Assembly: GCA_946482375.1 (NCBI GenBank)
Contig: CAMLRH010000119.1
Coordinates: forward strand, 1 to 7,971
Source: an uncultured Caulobacteraceae bacterium
GTDB taxonomy: Bacteria; Pseudomonadota; Alphaproteobacteria; Caulobacterales; Caulobacteraceae
Length of the DNA stretch: 7,971 nt
Direction of reading: 5' to 3'
The position numbers and the translations under genes were made by a program. The first letter of the stretch is position 1. Every line of letters starts with the position of its first letter. Below are positions 1 to 5,666 of this stretch, in pieces. Below the pieces are notes generated by a model. That model saw nothing but the letters and a program-made list of their open reading frames with translations, did not search any database and had not been told where the DNA came from.

Positions 1-1097
1 TGGTGGACGAGCTGCTTCTTCTCGCCGCGCTTGGGCAGGCAGATCTCCACCTTGCGGCCGGCCTTGATGCAGAAGGCTTCCTGCAAGAGGCCGCAGTCGG
101 TCGGCTCGACGTTGACGAGGATCAGCCTGGGGATCGGCTTGTCCTCGTAGAACTGGCCGAGGAAGGCGGACATGATCTCGGCGTTCTCATCGCCCGCCTC
201 GGCCATGGTGGCGATGCGCGGGAAGTAGGCGCGGTTGCCCCAGTTCTGGCCCGCGCGGAAGAAGAAGACCTGCACGCAGGCCTGCCCGCCTTCCGAATGC
301 AGGGCGAAGACGTCGGCCTCGTCCACCGTCTCCGGATTAACCTGGGTTTCCTGCGCCACCGACGACAGCGCACGGATGCGGTCGCGCAATCGGGCCGCAC
401 GCTCGAACTCCAGATCGTCGGAGGCGGCCTGCATCTCGGAGGCCATGCGGGCCATGACCGCCCGGCTCTTGCCGCGCAGGAAGGCCTCGGACTCTTCGAC
501 GAGCTTGGCGTAGTCGTCGAGGCCGATCAGGCCGGTGCAAGGCGCCGAGCACCGGCGGATCTGGTGCAGCATGCAGGGGCGGGTTCTCGTTTCGTAGACG
601 CTGTCCGAACACGACCGCAGCAGGAAGGCCTTCTGCAGCGTGTTCAGCGTCCGGTTCACGGCCCAGGCCGAGGCGAACGGGCCGAAGTAGTCGCCCTTGA
701 TGGTGTGGGCCCCACGGTGCTTTCGGAGCTGCGGGGCGGCGTGGTCGCGGCGAATGACGATTTCGGGGAAGGACTTGTCGTCGCGCAGCAGGACGTTGAA
801 GCGGGGCTTCAGCTGCTTGATCAGGTTGATCTCGAGCAGCAGGGCGTCGGTTTCGGTGCGGGTGGTGATGAACTCCATCGACCGCGTCGCCGCCACCATG
901 TGGGCGATGCGGTTGGTGTGGAAGCGGCCTTGCGCGTACTGGACCACCCGCTTCTTCAGCGAGCGGGCCTTGCCGACGTAGAGGGCCTCGCCGTCCTCGC
1001 CGATCATCCGGTAGACGCCCGGCGCGTCGGGCAGCCGCTTCACCTCGTCGCGGATCAGGTCCGCGCCTTTCAGCCTGTTTTCGCTTTCGATTTCCAC
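1..1097 (-). CDS. uvrC: UvrC, excinuclease ABC subunit C (N-terminal part, cut by window edge)
   Basis: UvrC is the nuclease of nucleotide excision repair: it joins the UvrB-DNA complex and cuts on both sides of the lesion. About 365 codons are visible of a family length near 600-650; the C-terminal endonuclease and helix-hairpin-helix parts lie beyond base 1. The GIY-YIG nuclease domain spans roughly residues 25-105 (GVYRM at 27-31, YVGKA at 40-44, R50, and the probable metal-binding E89 in LLLEIN). C163, C175, C183 and C187 show the C-x11-C-x7-C-x3-C spacing of the UvrC iron-sulfur cluster. A UVR motif, which binds UvrB, lies at about 210-245 ([11 protein letters not shown]). The frame is open back to a TGA at 1170-1172. 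GTG at 1095-1097 is the only ATG, GTG or TTG codon between that stop and the conserved domain, so I chose it; its Shine-Dalgarno sequence is weak. The gene is divergent from the sensor kinase. Confidence 0.97.
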   Translation of the reverse strand, partial: MEIESENRLKGADLIRDEVKRLPDAPGVYRMIGEDGEALYVGKARSLKKRVVQYAQGRFHTNRIAHMVAATRSMEFITTRTETDALLLEINLIKQLKPRFNVLLRDDKSFPEIVIRRDHAAPQLRKHRGAHTIKGDYFGPFASAWAVNRTLNTLQKAFLLRSCSDSVYETRTRPCMLHQIRRCSAPCTGLIGLDDYAKLVEESEAFLRGKSRAVMARMASEMQAASDDLEFERAARLRDRIRALSSVAQETQVNPETVDEADVFALHSEGGQACVQVFFFRAGQNWGNRAYFPRIATMAEAGDENAEIMSAFLGQFYEDKPIPRLILVNVEPTDCGLLQEAFCIKAGRKVEICLPKRGEKKQLVH

Positions 1098-1185
1098 CCG
1101 CCCGATATAGGCGATCCCACGCGTCGGCGTCAGCCGGAACCGGGGGGAAGCGCAAGCGTTGCCGTAGCTTCAGTCGGGGAACCCG
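1098..1185. promoter_or_regulatory. Divergent intergenic region between uvrC and the HWE kinase
   Basis: These 88 bases separate two divergent starts, so promoters for both genes should lie here or overlap the gene ends. The kinase has a clear Shine-Dalgarno sequence, GGGGA at 1176-1180, five bases before its GTG. I see no convincing -35/-10 pair on either strand and no SOS (LexA-type) box upstream of uvrC. Confidence 0.4.
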
Positions 1186-2637
1186 GTGGTCGATTTCAAG
1201 GCTCTCTTCGAGAACCTGCCCAGCCCGTACATGGTGGTCGACCGCGACCTCCGGTACGTGGCCATGAACCGCGCCTACGAGGACGCCACGCGGATGCCCC
1301 GCGAGCGGGCGATCGGGCGCAACCTCTTTGAGCTCTTCCCAGACGCCACCAGCGGCCAGCGGCTGCTGAAATCGCTCGACCACGTCTTCGAGACCGGCGA
1401 GCCGCACACGCTGGCCTTCATCCCCTACCACGTGCCCCGTTCGAAGGACGCCGGCGGGGGCACGGAACTGCGCTACTGGACCGCCGTCCACACGCCGCTG
1501 AAGGACGACAGCGGGCGGGTGAAGTACGTCCTGCAGAACACCAACGACGTCACCGAGCTGCGCCGGCTGCGCGACGCCGCCACCCCGAGCGGCACGGCTC
1601 TGCTGGCCCGCGCCCAGGAGGTCGAGGAGGCCCACCGGCGGCTGGCCGAGGAGAGCGCCCAGTTCCGCCAGCTCTTCATGCAGGCCCCCGGCTTCATCGC
1701 CATCCTGACCGAGCCGGCCCACATCTTCGCCTTCTGCAACAAGGCCTACCACCAGCTCATCGGTCACCGCGACGTGCTGGGCAAACCCATGCGCGAGGCC
1801 CTGCCCGAGGTCGAGAATCAGGGCTTCGTCGACCTGCTCGACCAGGTCTACCGCTCGGGCGAGGCCTTCGTCGGCACCGGCGTTTCAGTCCGCCTGCAGC
1901 GTAGCCCCGACGCGGAGCCCGAGGAGAGGTTCGTCGACTTCGTCTATCAGCCGATCCGCGACGCCGCCGGAAACGTCAGCGGCATCTTCGTCGAGGGCAG
2001 CGACGTCACCGACCGCATCCGCGCCCAGCGCCAGCAGCGGCTGCTGCTCGACGAGCTGAACCATCGGGTCAAGAACACGCTGGCCAACGTGCAGGCCATC
2101 GCCGCCCAGACCCTGCGCGCCACTTCCGACCCGGCCGCCTTCCGCACCGCCTTCGAGGCGCGGCTGATGGCGCTGTCGGCGACGCACAACCTGCTCACCG
2201 CCTCCACCTGGACCGGCGCCGACCTGCAGGAGGTCCTGCTGATCGAGCTGGAGCCGCACGGCACGGAACACTACCGCTTCCAGGGCCCAGCGGTGCGGCT
2301 GTCGGCGCAGGAGGCGCTGACCTTTGGCCTGGTCTTCCACGAGCTGGCCACCAACGCCGCCAAGTACGGGGCGCTGTCCTCGCCCGACGGCTGCGTCCAG
2401 GTCCGCTGGGAGGTCGAGGAGGCCGGCGACCAACGGCGCCTGAAACTCGAATGGGCCGAGCACGGCGGCCCGCCGATCGCCGCCGCGCCCGAGCGCAAGG
2501 GCTTCGGCTCACGGCTGATCGAGCGGTCGGTGCGCAGCGACCTCGGCGGGAAGGCCGAACTCGCCTACGAGCCGAAGGGCGTGGTCTGCCGCATCGACAT
2601 TCGCCTGTTCGGGCCGTCGCCGAGCCTTCCTGACTGA
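1186..2637 (+). CDS. Two-PAS sensor histidine kinase, HWE family
   Basis: This is a 483-residue cytoplasmic sensor kinase without a signal peptide or membrane segment. PAS 1 covers about residues 5-126 (ending NTNDVTELRRL). A charged helical linker covers 127-158, and PAS 2 about 159-276 (ending GSDVTDRIRA). The phosphoacceptor is H293 in LLDELNHRVKNTLANV. The ATP-binding domain has the N-box H385-E-L-A-T-N390, the W423-x-E425 motif in LEWAEHGGPP and the G-box KGFGSRLIERS (438-448). H385 together with W-x-E is the signature that separates HWE kinases from ordinary HisKA enzymes. The HWE family is common in alphaproteobacteria and often feeds stress or light responses. The ligand cannot be told; PAS 2 has no LOV-type flavin cysteine motif. 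No response regulator is adjacent, so it is an orphan kinase. The GTG start has GGGGA five bases upstream, and residues 1-10 already belong to PAS 1. Confidence 0.93.
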   Translation: MVDFKALFENLPSPYMVVDRDLRYVAMNRAYEDATRMPRERAIGRNLFELFPDATSGQRLLKSLDHVFETGEPHTLAFIPYHVPRSKDAGGGTELRYWTAVHTPLKDDSGRVKYVLQNTNDVTELRRLRDAATPSGTALLARAQEVEEAHRRLAEESAQFRQLFMQAPGFIAILTEPAHIFAFCNKAYHQLIGHRDVLGKPMREALPEVENQGFVDLLDQVYRSGEAFVGTGVSVRLQRSPDAEPEERFVDFVYQPIRDAAGNVSGIFVEGSDVTDRIRAQRQQRLLLDELNHRVKNTLANVQAIAAQTLRATSDPAAFRTAFEARLMALSATHNLLTASTWTGADLQEVLLIELEPHGTEHYRFQGPAVRLSAQEALTFGLVFHELATNAAKYGALSSPDGCVQVRWEVEEAGDQRRLKLEWAEHGGPPIAAAPERKGFGSRLIERSVRSDLGGKAELAYEPKGVVCRIDIRLFGPSPSLPD

Positions 2638-2697
2638 CTCATTCAACGACGGTTCAGGTTAACGGTCGAAAGCTGCAGGGGAAGGAGTGTCTCCCCC

Positions 2698-3168
2698 ATG
2701 CGTAAAGTTCTCACCGCTTCCATCGCCGCCGTGACCGCCCTGAGCGCGGTGGCCTTTTCCACCTCCGCGGCGGCCCAGTCGCGCTATTACGACCGTGACG
2801 ACGACAACAACGAAGTCGGCGCGGCGATCATCGGCGGCGTCCTCGGCTTCGTCCTGGGCTCGGCCGTCAGCTCCAGCTCGAACCGCAGCCGCTATGGCTC
2901 GTCGTACGGTTACGGCTCATCGCCCTACTACGGCGGTTCGTACGGTTCGCCGTATGGCTACGGGTACGGAAGCAGCAGCCCTTACTACGGCGGGTCCTAC
3001 GGTTATGGATCGTCGTCGCCCTACTACGGCGGATCCTATGGCTACGGCAGCCCGTACTACGGCGGCTCGTACGGCGGGTACGGCTACAACAACTACGGCT
3101 ACAACTGCCGCACCCAGCGGGTCTACGACCGCTACTACGGCCGCTACGTGACGCGGCAGGTCTGCTAG
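2698..3168 (+). CDS. Secreted Gly/Tyr/Ser-repeat protein with a hydrophobic glycine-rich segment
   Basis: The protein has 156 residues and no function I can name. Residues 1-26 form a Sec signal peptide (MRK, hydrophobic core, AAA then Q27 as a likely cleavage site). Residues 40-57 (VGAAIIGGVLGFVLGSAV) are a glycine-zipper-like hydrophobic helix that could insert in a membrane or oligomerise. Residues 66-136 are low complexity, with PYYGGSYG occurring four times (from 76, 95, 108 and 119), spaced by Ser and Gly-Tyr. The tail, residues 137-156, carries C137 and C156, the only two cysteines, which could form a disulfide in the periplasm; this basic CRTQRVYD...VTRQVC tail resembles that of other small exported alphaproteobacterial proteins. 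A strong Shine-Dalgarno, GGGGAAGGAG at 2678-2687, precedes the ATG. A GANTC site (GACTC, 2636-2640) overlaps the kinase stop. The gene ends in its own terminator and is probably monocistronic. An envelope structural role is inference. Confidence 0.85.
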   Translation: MRKVLTASIAAVTALSAVAFSTSAAAQSRYYDRDDDNNEVGAAIIGGVLGFVLGSAVSSSSNRSRYGSSYGYGSSPYYGGSYGSPYGYGYGSSSPYYGGSYGYGSSSPYYGGSYGYGSPYYGGSYGGYGYNNYGYNCRTQRVYDRYYGRYVTRQVC

Positions 3169-3171
3169 TCG

Positions 3172-3219
3172 CCCTCCCTTCCCCCTCGAGGGGGGAAGGG
3201 CTGGGGATGGGGGTGTGGC
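3172..3219 (+). repeat. CTCGAG-centred hairpin repeat, copy A
   Basis: The copy is a pyrimidine/purine palindrome (CCCTTCCCCC at 3176-3185 pairing with 3191-3200) followed by a G-rich tail CTGGGGATGGGGGTGTGGC. It starts four bases after the stop codon of the secreted protein. Its reverse-complement relative lies at 3286-3328, and weaker relatives lie at 5541-5578 and 6574-6604. Such elements are scattered between genes in many Caulobacterales. I cannot say from one window how many copies the genome has. Confidence 0.7.
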
Positions 3220-3235
3220 CCCAACGTTAAAGTTG

Positions 3236-3270
3236 AAGCGCCGGTTGGCTCAGAGCCTTCCGGCGCTTTT
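3236..3270 (+). terminator. Rho-independent terminator of the secreted repeat protein
   Basis: AAGCGCCGG (3236-3244) pairs perfectly with CCGGCGCTT (3260-3268). Inside, after a TT/TT internal loop, GGCT (3247-3250) pairs with AGCC (3254-3257) around a CAG loop. The stem runs into TTTT (3267-3270). It lies 67 bases after the TAG at 3168. On the minus strand the stem is followed by CAACTTTAAC, so it could weakly stop transcripts from the DUF4893 gene too. Confidence 0.85.
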
Positions 3271-3285
3271 CGTTTCAGCGCAGCA

Positions 3286-3328
3286 GCCACACCCTCCACC
3301 CTGCCCTCCTCCCCTCGAGGGAGGAGGG
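3286..3328 (-). repeat. CTCGAG-centred hairpin repeat, copy B (inverted relative to copy A)
   Basis: CCCTCCTCCC (3304-3313) pairs perfectly over ten bases with GGGAGGAGGG (3319-3328), with loop CTCGA. The C-rich flank CCACACCCTCCACCCTG is the reverse complement of the G-rich tail of copy A. The stem begins at the base next to the TAA of the DUF4893 gene, so it may protect or end that transcript, although it has no T-run. Confidence 0.7.
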
Positions 3329-4042
3329 TTATTTTCGAAGCTCCACGATATCGAGCTCGCTCTCGACCATCGGCCAGGGGAGGACCAGCCGCCAGTGCTG
3401 GTCGCCGATGCGTTCGAGGACGCCGATCTGGTCGCGCTGGCGGTCCTCGCCGTACCTGGTGGCCTCCTTCTGGTCGAGGCCCCAGGCCTGGCCGCCGAGG
3501 TAGATGAGGCGCCGCTCGTTCTCGCCCGACGGATAGAACTTGCCGACGCCGCGCTGGCTGCCGGTCAGCTTCTCGAAGGTGAGGTCGCCGCCGGGCGTCA
3601 GTTCGATGCGGCAGCGGAACCAGTCGTAGGCGATGAGGCCAAGGTCGCCCATCTTGATGGTGCGGCAGCGGTAGACGCCGGGCGCCGGGTGCGGGTTGGC
3701 GAGCGCGCGGGTTTTCGGGTCCACCGCGGGGCCAAGCTTCTCCAGCTCCTCCGTTCCGCCCTTGCTGACGGTCGCCAGCGCCTCCGACCAGGCGGCGTCG
3801 AGGCGTTGCAGCCGGTCGGCGTCGCCGGCCTTGGCGTACTTGCGCCAGTCGTCGGAGGCCTGCTCCTCCGGCGGCGTCGTGGTCCCGCCGGGCTGGTTGG
3901 TCGCCGCGTCGTTGGCGGCGGGCGGCAGCGCGGTCGCCGGCGGCTGCAGCCGCGGTTCGGTCTCGTTGGCCGGGACTTGCGAGGGCGCCTCCTGCTGACA
4001 GGCGGCCAGTGCGAGCGCGGCGAGAAGGGCTGTGCGTTTCAT
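3329..4042 (-). CDS. DUF4893 domain lipoprotein
   Basis: The protein has 237 residues. The start at 4042 gives a short lipoprotein signal, MKRTALLAALALAAC, with lipobox L12-A-A-C15 and Q at +2, which predicts outer-membrane sorting in the periplasm. Initiation further up at 4096 would bury this signal, so I rejected it. Residues 16-64 are a Pro/Ala/Thr/Gln-rich flexible linker. Residues 65-237 match the DUF4893 family as I know it: DWRKYA near 65, PGVYRCR (121-127), WFRCRIEL (141-148), FEKLTGSQR (156-164), GVLERIG (207-213) and WRLVLPWPMVESELDIVEL to the end. The function of DUF4893 is unknown. The two Arg-Cys-Arg motifs place two cysteines (C126, C144) that could pair in the periplasm. GGAG ends only one base before the ATG, too close for a standard ribosome site. 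The gene has no operon partner. Confidence 0.87.
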   Translation of the reverse strand: MKRTALLAALALAACQQEAPSQVPANETEPRLQPPATALPPAANDAATNQPGGTTTPPEEQASDDWRKYAKAGDADRLQRLDAAWSEALATVSKGGTEELEKLGPAVDPKTRALANPHPAPGVYRCRTIKMGDLGLIAYDWFRCRIELTPGGDLTFEKLTGSQRGVGKFYPSGENERRLIYLGGQAWGLDQKEATRYGEDRQRDQIGVLERIGDQHWRLVLPWPMVESELDIVELRK

Positions 4043-4102
4043 GCTCCAGCTAACGCGGCAGCACCGGATTGGCGCCAACGCCGGACGGGAACCCACCCCC
4101 TC

Positions 4103-4133
4103 GATTTTTCGGCCTCCGTGTGCTATATGAGTC
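4103..4133 (+). promoter_or_regulatory. Probable promoter with overlapping GANTC site
   Basis: GCTATAT at 4122-4128 fits the Caulobacter housekeeping -10 consensus GCTANAW. The -35 region is poor (TTTTCGG at 4106-4112 is the best match to TTGACGS, with a 9-base gap). GAGTC at 4129-4133, directly after the -10, is a GANTC site, the target of the cell-cycle methyltransferase CcrM. A second GAGTC lies at 4186-4190 in the leader. Transcription would start near 4135. Confidence 0.5.
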
Positions 4134-4289
4134 AGATCGAATAACGCCCGCGGTTCGGTTGCTCTCCGCGCTTGCTCTTCGGATCGAGTCCCGAGCTTAC
4201 CTGGATACCACCCGCTATTTTGATCTCGTGTCCCATCCGGGGCGCGACAACCTACGCCTCGAAAGACACGCCAGCCCGATCTTCATGCC
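4134..4289 (+). other. Long 5' leader upstream of the 4290/4495 gene pair
   Basis: About 155 bases lie between the predicted -10 and the ATG at 4290. No Shine-Dalgarno precedes that ATG. A minimal reading frame, ATG-CCA-TGA (4285-4293), overlaps the ATG by ATGA. It is the tail of an otherwise open frame running from 4069, which could contribute translation by coupling. The leader is less GC-rich than its surroundings. I recognise no known riboswitch class in it. Confidence 0.35.
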
Positions 4290-4484
4290 ATGACCACCTC
4301 GACGATAGAACGAGCCTACCAGCTCGCCCGCAGCGGCGCCGCCCCCGACACCCGAGCCCTGAAGCAGATGCTGAAGGCGGAAGGGTGCCGCGCCGTCGAC
4401 GCCCTCCTCTCCCCGCGCTCGATCCTCGGACACCTCGAGGCGATCTGCGCGGCGACCTACTCGGCCCACGAGCCGACCCTCTAA
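4290..4484 (+). CDS. Small conserved alphaproteobacterial protein, function unknown
   Basis: The protein has 64 residues: TIERAYQLARSG (5-16), a variable stretch, LKQMLKAEGCRAVDALLS (24-41), then a short helix with ILGHLEAIC. I recall small alphaproteobacterial proteins with the same layout (TIERA-x-x-LARSG, then an LK-x-EG segment, then a final helix), but no function. It is predicted to be soluble and helical, without a signal peptide. The ATG has no Shine-Dalgarno sequence; the frame overlaps an upstream TGA by ATGA (4290-4293). The next gene begins ten bases after the stop, so the two form an operon behind the 4122 promoter. DUF6481 genes have been noted near cold-shock genes in some genomes, and a long leader would suit temperature control, but nothing here proves it. 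Confidence 0.75.
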   Translation: MTTSTIERAYQLARSGAAPDTRALKQMLKAEGCRAVDALLSPRSILGHLEAICAATYSAHEPTL

Positions 4485-5047
4485 AAGGATACGAATGTAC
4501 AATATTCCCGGCGGCGATTTTTCCGATCGCCTGAAGACCCAGGCTGAGGCGCGCAAGGCGCTCCTGGCCAAGTTCCAACCCAAGCCCACCGTGACCGCCG
4601 GCGAACAGCCGGACCGCGCCGCCGAGCGCGCGGCTGAGCTGGAGCGCGTCCGCGCCGAGCGCCGGGCCGCCAAGGAAGCCAAGGCGCAGGCCGTGGCCGA
4701 TGCGGCCAGGGCCGAGCAGGAGGCCATCGACGCGGCGGCCGCCCTGGAGCTCGAAGCCAAGCGCGGCCAGCGCAAGGAGCGCAAGGCGCTGACCAAGGCC
4801 GAACAGAAGGCCAAGCGCGACGCCCGCTACGCGGCGCGGAAGGCGCGGCACTAGTCCGCCGCGCGCCGGCGAGAATCTCGTCGGCGTTCTCCGGCCGACC
4901 GCCATCGACCTGGCTCCAGTCGATCTTGTAGCCCTGCCTCTCCAGCCGCAGCAGCACGCGAAGGCCGGTCAGCAACGCCCGTTCGCGCCATTTGGCCAGC
5001 GCCTTGTCGGACATCGCCGCGCGGGGGCGTTTCCTGCGGGGTTTCAT
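4481..5047 (-). CDS. Small basic protein of about 64 credible residues; frame lacks the expected stop and runs antisense through the DUF6481 gene
   Basis: The start at 5047 gives a protein whose first 64 residues look truly coding: a basic N-terminus (MKPRRKRPRA), SDKALAKWRERALLTGLRVL (13-32), LLRLERQGYKIDWSQVDGGR (32-51) and PENADEILAGARR to residue 64, at base 4856. Codon choice there matches the neighbouring genes. After that the frame stays open for another 124 codons to a stop at 4481, entirely antisense to the DUF6481 gene, with the Arg/Pro/Ala-rich composition typical of an antisense shadow. I therefore take the real product to be the first part only. One extra base near 4856-4870 would bring in a TAG formed by the shared CTAG at 4851-4854, making the two genes end on the same palindrome. 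A second ATG at 5014 (MSDKALAKW) is also possible. No function is recognised. Confidence 0.5.
   Translation of the reverse strand: MKPRRKRPRAAMSDKALAKWRERALLTGLRVLLRLERQGYKIDWSQVDGGRPENADEILAGARRTSAAPSAPRSGRRAWPSVRPWSAPCAPCAGRAWLRAPGRPPRRWPPARPWPHRPRPAPWLPWRPGARRGRAPAQPRARRRGPAVRRRSRWAWVGTWPGAPCAPQPGSSGDRKNRRREYCTFVSF
4495..4854 (+). CDS. DUF6481 family protein
   Basis: The protein has 119 residues and is almost entirely Ala/Glu/Arg/Lys-rich helix. The N-terminus (FSDRLKTQAEARKALLAKF, 9-27) and the C-terminus (AEQKAKRDARYAARKARH) match the pattern I know for DUF6481, with the highly charged middle (41-100) likely a single long helix or coiled coil. No enzyme motif, signal peptide or membrane segment is present. 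The basic tail suggests RNA, DNA or ribosome contact, but that is only inference. AAAGGA (4484-4489) sits five bases before the ATG and overlaps the TAA of the preceding gene, so the two are translated from one message. The TAG stop at 4852-4854 lies in a CTAG palindrome that the convergent small gene also reaches. Confidence 0.82.
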   Translation: MYNIPGGDFSDRLKTQAEARKALLAKFQPKPTVTAGEQPDRAAERAAELERVRAERRAAKEAKAQAVADAARAEQEAIDAAAALELEAKRGQRKERKALTKAEQKAKRDARYAARKARH

Positions 5048-5052
5048 AGCAC

Positions 5053-5180
5053 CGTCATCCTCGGGCTTGTCCCGAGGACCCAGAAACGCGGGCGGTCGGG
5101 AGGGTTGGCGTGGCGCCCTCAGCGGCCACCTTGCGAAGCGCCTCGATTCTGGGTCCTGGGCACAAGGCCCAGGATGACGG
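5053..5180. repeat. Two-armed palindromic dispersed repeat, copy 1
   Basis: The left arm (5053-5084) contains GTCAT, then CCTCGGG (5059-5065), loop CTTGT, CCCGAGG (5071-5077), then ACCCA. The right arm (5146-5180) is an inverted version: TGGGT, CCTGGGC (5155-5161), loop ACAAG, GCCCAGG (5167-5173), ATGAC. About 60 bases lie between the arms. The left arm ends six bases before the ATG at 5047 on the minus strand, so any promoter of that small gene must lie in or beyond the repeat. A second copy lies at 6451-6546. Confidence 0.85.
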
Positions 5181-5195
5181 GCGAGAGAAGGCGCG

Positions 5196-5480
5196 CTCAC
5201 CGCCTGTCGGCGTGAGGTGATGGGAGGGACCGCGGAGCGCCGGGCCTTCGCCCGGTGACCGATAGGGTATGTGTTTCGGCGAAGGTCGAACGCTCCGCGC
5301 AGCCGTTTTCCGCCAGCGTCCGGCAGGCAGCCGTCTTAGGGCTTACCCGGACCTCCCGCGGTGAGGCGGGAGCAACGCCGCTCGGCTCGCACCGGATACG
5401 ACGCCACGCCGGCGATGGGCGGGCCGTCCCAGCGGACGGTCCCCGGACCCGGCGGGTGTACGCCCCGCCGCTTTCCCGCG
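5196..5480 (+). other. Gene-free, strongly structured region; candidate structured RNA or large repeat
   Basis: The perfect or near-perfect helices, in order, are as follows. CTCA-CGCC/GGCG-TGAG lies at 5196-5216 with one bulged C. GCGGAGCG (5232-5239) pairs with CGCTCCGC (5291-5298) and encloses two branches: CCGGGC-CTTC-GCCCGG (5240-5255) and GACC/GGTC (5257-5260 with 5284-5287). GTCCGG (5318-5323) pairs with CCGGAC (5347-5352) and encloses AGCC/GGCT (5329-5332 with 5340-5343). CTCCCGC/GCGGGAG follows at 5353-5372, directly abutting. GGGCCGTCC-CAGC-GGACGGTCC lies at 5421-5442, and GGCGGG/CCCGCC at 5451-5469. One pair in the 5421 helix is G-U on the plus strand but A-C on the minus, which mildly favours the plus strand. 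All six frames are partly open, but none has a ribosome site or recognisable protein. It is not RNase P RNA, tmRNA, SRP RNA or a tRNA by the motifs I know. Confidence 0.45.
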
Positions 5481-5540
5481 CGCTCCCGCACGGTTTCCCA
5501 TTCGACCACAACCCCACCGCAACGTGACGCTGGCCGCGCG

Positions 5541-5578
5541 CCCTCCCCTGCGATGGGGATGAGGTGAGTATGGGGTGG
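5541..5578 (+). repeat. Divergent relative of the CTCGAG hairpin repeat
   Basis: CCCTCCCC, then TCCCC (5544-5548) paired with GGGGA (5555-5559) around TGCGAT, then a G-rich tail TGAGGTGAGTATGGGGTGG. The order (C-rich stem, then G-rich tail) is that of copy A at 3172-3219, but the central CTCGAG is lost. From 5579 to 5666 I see no gene or signal. Confidence 0.35.
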
Positions 5579-5666
5579 ATGGTGAGGCGGGGATAAGTTG
5601 GGGTAGGTTCGCAGACGATCCGTTGCAGTCATCGGCCTTCAGGCGTGTCCCGCACGGTCCCAGGAG

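Noticed and set aside
3..1331. Long plus-strand open frame of 442 codons over the uvrC region
   Set aside because: It is the antisense shadow of uvrC; the minus-strand frame carries all UvrC motifs and the plus frame has none.
337..1767. Long minus-strand open frame of 476 codons
   Set aside because: It is out of frame with UvrC and antisense to the kinase; its Arg/Pro/Gly-rich translation fits a high-GC shadow.
2930..3080. Tandem DNA repeat as a CRISPR-like array
   Set aside because: The units are degenerate and are explained by the PYYGGSYG amino-acid repeat of the coding sequence.
4043..4096. Upstream start at 4096 for the DUF4893 protein
   Set aside because: It would place 18 extra residues before the lipoprotein signal and destroy export.
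3215..4144. Plus-strand open frame of 309 codons over the DUF4893 gene
   Set aside because: It starts inside the terminator region and is antisense to a lipoprotein with a clear lipobox and family motifs.
5196..5480. RNase P RNA, tmRNA, SRP RNA or cobalamin riboswitch
   Set aside because: None of the universally conserved sequence blocks of these RNAs that I know could be found on either strand.
5255..5527. Plus-strand 90-codon frame and minus-strand 98- and 106-codon frames in the structured region
   Set aside because: Several frames are open at once, none has a Shine-Dalgarno or a recognisable motif, and the DNA is dominated by palindromes.
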